NCBI RefSeq assembly: GCF_009865135.1
Contig: NZ_WWGH01000002.1
Location: 930,001 to 994,000, forward strand
Length of the DNA stretch: 64,000 bases
DNA from: Streptomyces sp. SID8374
Lineage (GTDB): Bacteria; Actinomycetota; Actinomycetes; Streptomycetales; Streptomycetaceae
Direction: 5' to 3'
The position numbers and the translations under genes were made by a program. The notes below the pieces were generated by a model that worked only from the letters and a program-made list of their open reading frames with translations, had not been told where the DNA came from and did no database searches. Positions 19,401 through 31,400 of the stretch are shown here, piece after piece. The stretch's first letter is position 1; the number at the start of each line of letters is the position of its first letter.

Positions 19401-22400
19401 CGGGTCTCGCATCCGGAGCACGATGCGCTGATCCGTGAAATGCGGGCCAAGGACATGGCGGTCGTGCACGGTGCGCATATGTTCTGGAATCCGCCGACGG
19501 ATTTCGACAAGTCGGTCTTCGACAAGATCGTCAGCTCGCATCAGGGGCCGTCCGGCGAACCGCTGCTCCGCTTCCGACCCAACAGCGACCACGCCGTCCT
19601 CACCTGGACGCAGAAGCTCAAGCCCGGGCAGGTCGACTCCTACACCGCGCGGCACGCGTACGGTATTCCGGAGAAGGATTTCGACAAGTTCCGTGATGTG
19701 GCGCGGGATCGGAATGTGGTCGTGGATGTGCGGCCGACGAATCCTTCCGCGCCGAAGTGGCTTGATGCCGGGGCGGTGCCGAAGCCGCAGGACATCAAGG
19801 CGAAGACCGTCAATGAGGTTGATGTTCTGCTGGGGGCGGATGCGGGGAACATCGGCCTGGTCGGTTACTTCAAGCCGGTGCTGCCGGACCAGGGTTCTGT
19901 ACCGGTGGATGCGTGGGACCGGGTGGTTTCGCGCTTCAATCAGCGGTCGACGGAATTCCGCGAGCTGGCCGGGAAGATGGCCCAGTTCGAGGCCGACGGC
20001 AAGTTCACCGTTCACGACGGTGTCGTGTTCGGCACCGATGGCGAGGGCGGGCGCCGTCCGATCACGGGGGACCACGATCTGTTCGATGTGTCGTCCCCGG
20101 ACGGTTCGCGGGTTTCGCGTCCGGAGCATGATGCGCTGATCGATGAGATGCGGGCCAAGGACATGGCCGTGGCGCATGGTGCGCATATGTTCTGGAATCC
20201 GCCGACGCCTTTCGACAAGTCGGTCTTCGACAAGATCGTCAGCTCGCACGAAGGCACGTCCGGCGAACCGCTGCTCCGCTTCCGCCCCGGCAACGACCAC
20301 GCCGAACTCGTCCACCCCGAACCCCGGCCGTCGCCCTCCCCGCCCAGCCGTCCGGAGAGCATCGCCGAAGAGGTGGACCTGTTCAGCAAGGGCACCGGGA
20401 CGCCGGGGCCCGCGGACGCCGTCCACGCGGACGGGCAGGCCCTCTACAGGCTGCACACCCCGGCCGACGGGGACTGCCTCTTCCGGTCGCTCCTCGACAC
20501 CGCGCGCAGCCGTGCCGTGCCACCCGCCTGGGCCGCGCTGAACGTCGCCGGACTCCGCCGCCTGCTCCGCGACCGGCTCACCGGCTCCGAACTGCTCGCC
20601 CCGGACGTCGAGGCCACCCCGGACCCGGTGCTCGCCGTCGTCGACGACCTGCGGATGACCGCCCTGGCCGGGGTCGGGAACCCGGAGGCGCGGGAGCGGA
20701 TCGGGCAGCGCTGGGACCGGATCCAGCAGGCGGTCGTCACCGACGGCGACGGACGCCGGTGGCGGAGCATTCTCCGGGACAGCGGCTACCCCCACCTCGC
20801 CGATGTGGCGCCCACCCCCGCCGACGCCCGGGATCTCGGCACCGACGGGCTGATTCTCGCGGCGGCCGGGTCCCCGGCCCTGTGGTCCTCGCCCTTCGCC
20901 GACGCACTCCCGCTCGCGCTGGCGCACACCCTCGACATCGAGTTGCGGCTCGTCCGGACGGGCCCGTCGGGACCGGCGAGCACCTTCGTCACCCCGCTCA
21001 ACCCGGGCGGGCAGGGCGGCACCATCCGCCTGGCCTACAACGGCACCGACCACTACGACGCCCTCATCCCGGCCGCCGCTCTGCCCGCCCCCACCCCGGC
21101 GGCCCCCGCCCCCACCCCTGACCCGGCCACCCAGGACCCGGCCGGCTCCGACATCTTCGGGGAGTGGCTGCGGAGCATGGGCGGGGTCACCGACCTGGAT
21201 GCCCCGGCCGCGGAGAGCCCGGACCGGGGCGACCCCGTACCGCTGGAGACCCAGCTCGAACGGCACCGCCCGGCACGGCTGTTGACCGGCGAGGACGCCC
21301 GGCCGCCGGGCCCCGCCCCGCGTACCGTCACCTTCGACGACGGCAGCCGGCTGCCCACCGTCCTGATCAGCCCGGACGCCGATCCGGACGACGGTGGCAC
21401 CGGTCCGGGCGCCCGGACCGGCGGGACCCCGAGGACAGGGCTCCTCAACGGCCTGGGCGTCCTCACCCTGCGCTCGCCCGAGCAGGTGGCGAAGGAGGTC
21501 TTCGGCCAGCTGCCGAAGAAGCTCCGGGACCAGTTCGACGAGGCGGAGCTGCTGCGGCTGCTGAAGGACCAGCCCGGCGCCTTCACCGCCCCGCGCGGCG
21601 CCCGCTTCGTGGGCCGGGCGAAGTCCGGGGTCGGCCACGAGATGGTCGTCGAGGCCGTCCCGTACCACCGCTGGGAGCGTTTCGGCGAGCCCGGCGGCGC
21701 CACCGTCCGTGTGGACACCATGCGGCGCGGCCAGTCCGGTACGGGCGGAGGGCGCAGCGTCGGCACCGGCCGCCGGATCGCCGCCGCGCTGGGCATGGGC
21801 CCGCCGCTCAACTGGATGCTGAAGATCGGCGTCTCGCTGGGCTGGACCCGCAGGACCGACTACACCCTGGGCACCCAGGCGTACCACCAGAGCGAGTATC
21901 GGGCCATGGACGGGTCCCACCTGCATCTCGACGACGTCCACTACCAGGTGCGCGTGGAGCGGGTCACGGAGGCGCCGAAGACCCCTGGGACGAATACCCC
22001 GGCGCCGGGCACCCCCGGGCGCGCCGCCCCGCCCGCCGCTCCCCGCTGGCAGCGCAGCGAGGTGCACTCCGCCGGGTTCGCCATGCGGGACGGGCTGAGC
22101 TGGCGGCTGCCGGACGACCTCACCGTGCCGTTCAAGGGGCCGAAGCGGGCGCCGGAGACGCTCACCTTCCCGGACGGGACCGAGCCCCGGATCACCGACA
22201 CGACCGCGCTCCACCTGACGGACCCGCCGGAGGACGTGGCGCTCGCCATCTCCGGTGCCCGGCCGGGCAGTTCGGCCCACCGCACGCTCGTCTCCTACGT
22301 GCGGCCTGGGCGGCTGCTCGGGCTCTTCGGGCGGCTCTCCGGACCGGTCAGCGGACCCGAGCTGACCCGGGGGAGCGGGCAGCACCCGCTGGGCCATCTG

Positions 22401-25400
22401 ATCGTGGAGCGGTCGATCCCGCACCGGGCCACGCTGGTCACGGAGTCGGTCAAGTCGGAGATCCGCGACCTGACCCAGACCACGTACCAGAACCAGCGCT
22501 CCCACGTCCGCGACACCCGCCTCGGCGTCCAGATCACCGCCGGGCCGAACTACACCCTCCTCGGCCCCGAGACCGACGTACGCCTCCAGGGCGGCCCCTT
22601 GGTCCGCACCGACCTCAGCGCCGGCCGGGGCCACTACCTCGGCGCCGACGCGGCCCGCAAGGTGACCGGCCGCGTCCGCAACCACCCGGTCGCGCTCTAC
22701 CGGGTGGAGCGCACCCTGATGGTGCGGGGGGCCGGACAGCCGGCTTCCGCCGCCCGGCCCGTCCGGGTGGTCAGCCTCGACTGGTACTCCACCCAGGACG
22801 CGCGCCGCCTCGCGGGCTGGGACAGCCGTACGCCCGGAGCGACCGGGCCCAACCCGGACGCCGAGCCGCCGGTGCCGTGGTACCTCACCCGGGAGGACCC
22901 GGTGCACCTGGGCGGCCAGGTCCGCGCCGAGGGCTTCGTGCCGGACCGGCGGGCTGCCGTCGCCCAGCCTGGCCCGGCGACCACTGCGGTCACGACGACG
23001 GCCCCCGCGCCTGCCGCCACCACGAGCACGGCCCCCGCACCGGCGACCACTCCTGCCCCGGCCCCCGCCCCTCAGGACCCCCTGAAGGCCTTCACCGACA
23101 CCGTCCTGGACACGCTCCACCGCGCCTACCCGTCGCTCTTCGTCCCGCCGCTGATGCTGCGCCACCCCCATCTGGCCAAGCTCTGGTACGGGGACGGGCG
23201 CATGCGGACCGCCCTGCACAACGAGCGCCAGGTGCGGGAGGCGCTGAACCGGCCCACCCTCGCGCAGAGCCTGGACGACCTGACCACCACCGGGGTGCCG
23301 GTCACCCTCACCGAGGACGGCAAGGTCCGCCGGGGCCACCACACGCTCATCCTGCGCGCCCGCCTCACCGACCGGCAGTTCGAGACGACCCTGAGCGAAC
23401 GTTCGCTGCGCAACGGGGTGGTCGGCACCGAGGTCTCCGGCCAGGGGCAGCAGGAGTCCACCACCCTCTCCGCCGGTGTCGAGCTGGGCATCTCGCCGCG
23501 CGACCACGAAAAGGACCCCGCGGCCGGGGTGCCCCGCCAGGCGGGCAACGTCTCCCTGGGCGCCCGCTACGCGCAGACGCGGACGCGGGCCACGAAGAAC
23601 ACCGTCGCGGTCGCCCACGACCAGCTGGCCTTCCAGAACGGTGCCGATCTCTACAGCTACCAGGTGGAGTTGGGCGCCACCTTCGAGGGCCACCGCCGTC
23701 CGCGCGGCTGGACCCGGCTGGTCTCCGTGGGGCTGCTCGGCGCGGGCGTCTTCGTCAGCAAGGTCGCCGAGCGGCCGCTCTTCACCCGGGCGACCGAGAC
23801 CGTGGGCCGGGTGGAGCTGGCCGTCCCCGCGGCCCACGGCTCCGAACGCCACGCCCCCGCCGACCCTCCGGCCACCGGTCCCGCACCGGCGCCCGCACCC
23901 GCTCCCGTACCGCGTCCGCTCCCCTCGACCGAGGCCGACCAACTCCTCGACGGCACGCGGCCCTTGCCCCGGACCACCGCGTCCGACCGGCAGCTCGTGA
24001 ACAAGCTGCTCAGCGCCCCGCACGTGGTCCTCAGCACCGAGGGCGGCGAGCAGCGCCAGCGGCTCGTCCAGGACACCGCCGACCGCGCCACCGGCTCCTC
24101 CTGGCACGTCAGCGCACCCGGCACCCCGATCCGCACCGCACTGCGCCGGGCCATGGCGAACCTCGGCGTCGCCGGACAACTCGGCCAGTACCTCGGCCCG
24201 TTCGGCTCCCGCATCACCGGGCTCACCGGTGCGGGCCCCTTCTCGACCCACTACCTCAAGGCGGCGGTCCGGGGCGAACTCGACAACGTACGGGTCAAGA
24301 GCGATCCGAAGCCGGGCAACCTCGAAGCGACGATCGGCAACGAGCACCGCGTCGCGGGCACTTCCGGCACCGGTTCACGGACCACGCTCGGACTCCAGGG
24401 CGCCGTAACGCCGTTGCAGCAGGCGCCCGGCCAGCAGGCGGTGGTGGGGGCGTACTCGACCGCTCTCCAGTACGCCTGGGGCAAGGGCCGCAGCGTCTCG
24501 CAGACCCTCACCCGGGGCCGCAACACCACGCTCAGTTACGCCGGCCGGATGTACCTGGTGGTCGCGGACGCCGCCGAGACCGTGGCCGTACGGGACCGCT
24601 GGACGGCCGCGATGGGGGCGGTCGGCACCCGCGCCGGGGCCGGGATCAGCTCCGCCGCCGGGCGGATCTCCGAGCGGTTCGGGCGCGGCCTCGCCCCGCG
24701 CCAGGCCGCCGCCGCGCTCCAGCGCATCCGGGACGCGGTCATGTTCCACCTGCCGATGCAGGACGCGATCGAGGCCGGGCTCGCCCCGGACGGCCTCGGC
24801 ACCAGCACACCGGACAACCTCGGCGGCGGCTACCGGCTGCCCCCGTTCCTGCGCCGCCGCCACTTCCCCTCCCACCCCAGCGGCCAACTCGACGCGAGCC
24901 GGGCGGCGCAGCAGCTGATGGGGCAGCTGGCGAGGATGGGCGTGCCCTCGCACGACCGGGAGCAGGTGCTCCAGCGCCTCTCGCCGGACTTCCTCCGCTC
25001 CCATGTGCACGAGCTGACCACCGACGGGATGGCCCTGCCGGTCCACTACCGCACCTGGTCCAGCCCGCACCACCTGCCGGTCGGCGGCAGCCCCGGGCAG
25101 CTTCAGCTGACCCTGACGCCGGTCACCACCACCGTGGAGCGGCTGCGTACCGGCTACGAGCTGGAGGACTACCGCACCACCGCCCGCGACGACGTCGACG
25201 GCCGGTCCCAGGACCGGGGCGCCGACGTGACGCTCAGCGCGAGCGAACGCGCGGCGGGCAGTGGGGTGTTGGCCGCGAATCCGGCGCTCCAGGGCACCGC
25301 GGCCAAGCAGCGGTCCAGCAATGTGACCGAGGCGGTCGGCAGCACCGCGATGCCCAACATCGCCACCACCCAGGCGCACGCCGAGATCGTGACCACGTAC

Positions 25401-28400
25401 ACCCTGACGGCCACCCTGGTGGACGCGTCCGGCCAGCCGCTCGGCCCCACCGCCAGCGCCCCGGTCGGCAGCCTCAACGAGGTCCTCCCGGCGAGTCTGC
25501 TCACCCCGGACGGCGAGGGGACGGACGGCGCGCTCACCGAGCAGGACGTCAAGGAACCGCCCCGTGCGGTAAGGATGCTGACGGCCGATCAGGCGTCGCC
25601 GGAATCCGTCGCCCAGTGGCGCACCACGGACGGCGAGACCGGCGAGGCCGACCCGGACATCCTGCCCTTCGACGATGAGATCGGCTCCGGCATCCTCGCC
25701 GTGGACATCCTCGGCGCGGCCAACGTGCAGGACGCCCTGACCCTCGCCACCGCCCGCGCCGACGGCTTCCCCGGCGACATGGACCTCGGAAAGCGGCATA
25801 CGGACACCACGCTCACCGAACGCGTACGGATGGCCCGCCACACCCCGCTCACCGGCCTCGGCACCGCACCGGCCCAGGCCCAGCAGGAGGCCACCTCCCA
25901 GGTCGGCCTGACGGCGGGCTTCCGCGAGGCGCTCGGCCCCGACGGTTCGCCGCTGCCCACCCAGTCCTCCGCCCGCCTCCTCGGCCAGTCGCACACGGCC
26001 GACTCCCGCCTCTTCGCCAAGATGCACCGCACCGGCGCCCGGCTGCTGGCCGTGGAGAACAAGCCGCGTATGGAGGCCATGCAGCGGCGCAAGACCGGTG
26101 ACGCGCTGGAGGCGGGCATCACCGACAACGTCGAGGGCGCGGTCAGTACGTCGCCGCTGGCGGGCAACAGCAACGCGGGCGTGACCAACCCCGGGGCCAC
26201 CGTCCCGATCGGCGGCGCCAACGACTCCACCGCCCTCAAGAGCGCCACCGACACCACCCTCGGCACCCACATCAAGGTGGTCACCGACCGCAGCATGCTC
26301 TTCGCGGTACCCGTCAGCTGGCTCTCGGTGGCCGAGGTCGACCACCGGGTCACCGACTCCCGCCCGATGCAGGCCCTCGGAAAGCCGAAGCGCGGCCCGC
26401 GCGCCGTCGAGGCCGAGACCACCGCCCTCGTCTGGCTCCGCGAGGACATCGCCCGCGACTACGGCCTCCTGGACGACACCACCTTCCCCGACGAGGCCCG
26501 CACCGCCTGGGACGACCAGGCCAAGGCGGCGGCCGACCTCGCCACCGCCGAGAAGAACTACTACGACGCCCGAGCCAAGACCCGGGAGACCTGGCTCGGG
26601 CTGAGTCCCGAGGAGCGGACCGCGCTCGGGGGCGACGACGGGGCGACGGTCCCGCCCCCGGCCGTCACCGAGACCCCGGCTCTCATCGAGACCCCGGCCG
26701 TCGTCGAGGCTGAGACGTCGGCCGTCGCCGAGTCCCCGGCCGTCACCGCCTGGCGGACGGCCCGCGAAGAGGTACGCCGCTGGCAGCAGCGCCTCGACGC
26801 CGCCGCGAAGGACCACCACCGCCTCCACCTGGCCGCCGCCCGGCTCACCGCCCACCACCAGGGCTCGGGCTCGGTGCCGGTGAAGGACGCGCCGCAGGAG
26901 TACACCGCGCCCGACTGGCGCTCCGTGGCGCCGGAACCCTACAAGGTCGCCGACGCCACCGGCTCGGCCCTGCGCACCCTCACCTCACCGGACGGGCGAA
27001 CGGTCCACGAGATCCACGAAGTGCCGCACGACGGGGCCTCGTTCTTCCACGCGCTCCTCACGACGGCCCAGGACCGGGGCCAACTGTCCTCCCTGCTGGG
27101 TCCGGACCTCGCCGACCGGTTCACGGCTGCCCCCGGTGATCCGGCGGTCACCGCCGAGGCCGTCGACGCCGTGCGCGACCGGCTCGCCTGGGCGCTGGGC
27201 GACAACGGCAACGAGGACCTGCTGGACGGCCTGGCCCTGGATGCGGCGGACACCTTCACCCAGGCCGAACTGGACTACGCGGAAATCGATCTGACGCAGG
27301 CTCAGCAGGCGGAGTTCGACGCGTTCGGCCGGCTCCCGCAGACCGTCTGGCCGAGCCCGGCGCAACGGGCGGCGCTGGCCACGGCGGCCCTCTACCGCCC
27401 GTTCACGGCCGAGCCCACGGCGGCGGACCCTGATGCCGGGGAGCCGGCCGCACCGGAGCGGCGGGCGGGCGACCACGGCGGCGCGGACGTGCTGCCCGCA
27501 CTCGCGGCCCGGGTCCTGGGCACGCCGGTGACGGTGGTCACGGGGGAGGGGCGGCCGCAGGTGTTCCTCCCGCGCGGCGCCGACCCGGCGACGGCCGACG
27601 CGGCCTCGGGCCCGGTGCTCTTCGCGGCGGACGGCTTCTTCTCCGCCGCCCTCCAGCCCGGCACCACGCCGCCTCCCGCCACGGCGCTGCCTGCCCCGCC
27701 GAGCTCCAGCACGGCCCCGGGTACAACGACCACCGGCACGAGCCCGGCCGCCCCGAAGCCGCCCGCCCACCGCAGCCACGCCACCCCGCCCTGGCTGCCG
27801 TCCGCCGACGCCACCGGCCCGCGCTACCGCCTGGACCGCGACGGCCTGCTCACCGCGCCGGACGGCGCCACCTACACCCAGGGCACCCCCACCGGCCGGG
27901 GCAACGGCTTCTTCGCCGCGCTCTCCACGGCCCTGCGCCACGCCGCCGAGCAGCCCGGCCGCGACCCGCAGGCGGCGGCCCGGCTCCGCAGCCGCGCCGG
28001 GGCGTCGCCCGCCCAACTGATGCGGCTGAACGGACTCCCCGGCGAGCGGGCGGACCGCGACGCGCTGTTCTCACCCCCGCCGCTCGGGACCAGGCCGGGC
28101 GCGCCCACGCCGAGCCGGGACGCCCGTGACGGCCACCTGCGCCGCCACCTCGCCAACGCTCCGTGGGGCCCGGACGCCGACCGGGCGGTGGCCGAGTGGG
28201 CGGCGAAGGCGACCGGGGCCACGGTCGTCCTGATCGAGGAGAACGGCACCGCGCACACGTACGCCGGTCCCTCCGCCGACGCCCCGACGCTCCGACTCCG
28301 CCGCCGGGGTGGCGACTTCGTGCCGCTGCTCCTCCGCACCCCGGCGCCAACGCCGACGCCGACGCCGAAGGCACCCGAGCCGGAGACGAAGACGCCGGAG

Positions 28401-31400
28401 CCTGAGGTGAAGACGCCTGAGGCGAAGACGCCGGAGACACCTGAGGCACCTGTGGCACCCAAGGCGCCTGAGATGCCCGAGACGAGCACGCCGGAGGCGC
28501 CCACCGCCAGTGACCTCCCCGGTCTCCACGGCGAGGAGGAGGCGTACGAACTCAGCACGCTGTCCGGCGCGGAGCCCCAGCCGCAGTCCCACGACGACAG
28601 CGACAGCGAGACCGACACCGACAGCGAATCCGACTCCGACTCCGAGGAGGACGAGGCCGACGAGGCCAACCCCGCCTGGGCCAACCCCCAGTGGCTGACA
28701 GCCGTCTTCGGCCCGCAGTGGAACAGAGCCCCCCGCGCCCGGCTCCAGGAGACCTCCGAAGCCCTCTACGCCCTGGTCGAGGAGGCGGCGGGCGACCGTC
28801 CGCCCGGCGCCGGCCTGGCCGACCTCGCGCGGAACGTCCTGCACCTGCCGCCACGGGCCCGGGTGGGCAACCAGGACGCCCTGGACCTGGGAGCGCTCGC
28901 GCTGGAGGCGTCCTCGGACGACCTGGCGAGCGCCGAGGACCTCGCCCTGTACTTCGTCGACCGGCAGATCGAGACCCGGCGGGACGCCCTCGCCGAGGAG
29001 ACCCTGCTGCGGACCGACGAACGGGCTCCGGCGGGACGGGACTTCACGGGGGCGGGCCGTGGCCTGCCGGCTCCGGACGCGTACGTCGCCGAGCGCGGCG
29101 GCCGCGCGGCCGGGGAGCGGGCGCCGTGGCGGAACCCGTACCTGTTCGTCGGCGAGGCGGCGGAGGGCGGCGGCGTCGAGATCGTCACGCCGTGGCGCAC
29201 CTTCGTGGTCCGTGACGCCGAGGAGATGGCCCGGATCATCTCGTACGACTCCCGGCGGCCGGGCGGCGCGGACATCGTCCTCGCCCTGCCCCCGGCCTTC
29301 GCCGCGCGGGTCGCCGACCTGGTGGCGGGTACGACGGGCCGTCCGGTCTGGTACCCGCTGGGACCGGCCGAGGTGGCCACCCACCCCACCACCGGGGCCG
29401 CCCACCTCGTCGTACACCGGAGGGCCGGGGAGACCGGGCCGGACTGGACCACGCCCCCGCCGCCGCAGGAGCCCGGCCTGCCCGGCGCCCGCGACCTCAG
29501 CAGCGACAGTGACAGCGACAGCGACGACGGCCGCAGCAGCGACAGCGGCTCCACCAGCGACGGTGACGCGGAGTTCGACCGGCTGGCCGACCGGGCCCAG
29601 TTCGAGCGCCGGATCGACGCCCTGCGCCCCCGGCCGCTGGTCACCCGCGACTACCAGGTCGTCGACGACAGCGGTACCGGCGTGCTGTTCACCGAACCGG
29701 GGCCCCGGACGGCCGGCGTGGTCCGTACGGAGGAGGGCCCGGGGCTGGTCCTGCACAGCCAGGGCCAGGGCACCGTCCCCGCCGCCGACCGGCCTCCGCT
29801 GCACATCTCGGCGGACCGGACGGTTGCGCTTCACTCGGCCGGGGACGACACCACCGGCCGGAGCAGGCAGGTGTACGCGACCAAGGCGGCGATCGACCGC
29901 TCCTCGGCGCGACTTGCCGCCGCCGGAGCCGGGGTCCGGCTGGAGGCCGACCCGTCGGTGCGCGTCATCCTCAACCAGGAGGACGGCACCCCCGGCGAAC
30001 CGCTGTTCCGGGTGGAGCCCCGCTTCCTCACCGGCTCCGGCACATCCGAGCACGCCTTCACCCGCGACTTCGCCCGGATGGTCGCCGGGAGAGATGCCGC
30101 ACCGCTCTCCCACCTTGCCTTCCGCACCCCCGACGGCACCGTCGCCACGGCCCCCGCCAACGGGCTGCACGGCCGGGAGGTCACCGGCACCCACCACCTG
30201 GCCCAGGCGCTGACCGAGGTCGCCGACGGCACCCGTCCCGCGACCGGCGTCACCCCGGGCTGGGCGGCCCGACAGGCGGGCCGGGACCCGCGCTTCACCG
30301 GGGGAGTGGTGGGCGCGCCCACCCCGGGCGAGGCGTACGGCCAGGCCCTGAGCCACACCCAGGACAACGAGCTGCGCGGGCCGTTGACCCAGGCCGCCGC
30401 CCGCGCCGGGGTCAACGAATACGCCTGGGCGGAGGTCGGTGAGGGCTATCTGATCCAGTCGGTCAGCACCACCAACGACAGCGGCGCCCAGCTCTTCACC
30501 CACAACCACGCCAAGCCCGGCGACCCGGTCGGCCCGCACGCCCCGTACCACTTCGCACAGGTGGTGCTGGCCAGTGAGGACGGCACCCACCAGATCACCC
30601 TGGAGAACGAGACCCACTCCCGCACGGAGATCTCGGCGGACGAACTCGACGCGGTCGTCGAGGAGAACCTCGACCGCTACGACGAGGGCGAGCTGAACAG
30701 GCTGGCCCAGGAGATGGACCAGCGCGCCGAGACGGCCCGGCGCGGTGACGCCGACCCCGCGGAGACCGCCCGGCTGGAAGGGTTCGCGCGCGCGGCCCGG
30801 GCCCTGGCCGCTGTCCACGAGGCCGAGCACGTCCGGTGGCACTTCACCGTGGACCGCCCCGAACACGCCCTGGCCCAGAGGGAGGTGGACCAGGCTCGCA
30901 CCCGCGCCCGGGACGCCGTACGGTCCGCCGCACCGGTCCTGGACGGCAAGGACCAGTGGTTCTTCCGGGCCTACAGCAAGCGGCCCGGTGAGTCGGCCCA
31001 TGCCGTCAACGCGGCTCTGCTGTCGGAGCGTTCGCCCGCCGTCTCCAACCCGCTCACCACGGTCGCCCTGCACGGCCACGCGCTCCGCCCGGACCGGCGG
31101 ACCGTACGCTTCGCCGAGCAGCAGCACACCCTGTCGCCCGACGCCGACGAGAACCTGGACGCCCTGGCCCTGTCCCTGGCCCGCACCGCCCTGTGGAACC
31201 GCGCCAACGGACTGCCCCTGCCCACGGTCACCGTCACCGGGCACGGCAACCGCTCCCGGGCCAGCGGGGAGAAGCGGGCCCAGGCGGTCGGCAGGGCGCT
31301 CGGGGACCGGCTGGCCCGGCTGCTGAGGACGTTCCAGGAAGGCGCGCCCGGCCCGCACGTCAGGCTCTCCGACTTCACCCTCACCCTGGACGCCCAGCGG

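Noticed and set aside
14901..24347. Very long minus-strand open frame (over 3000 codons) opposite the giant gene
   Set aside because: High-GC DNA gives long antisense frames; the sequence is Gly/Arg/Val/His-rich noise, while the plus strand carries real motifs such as DGDC, HEFAH and the cyclase core.
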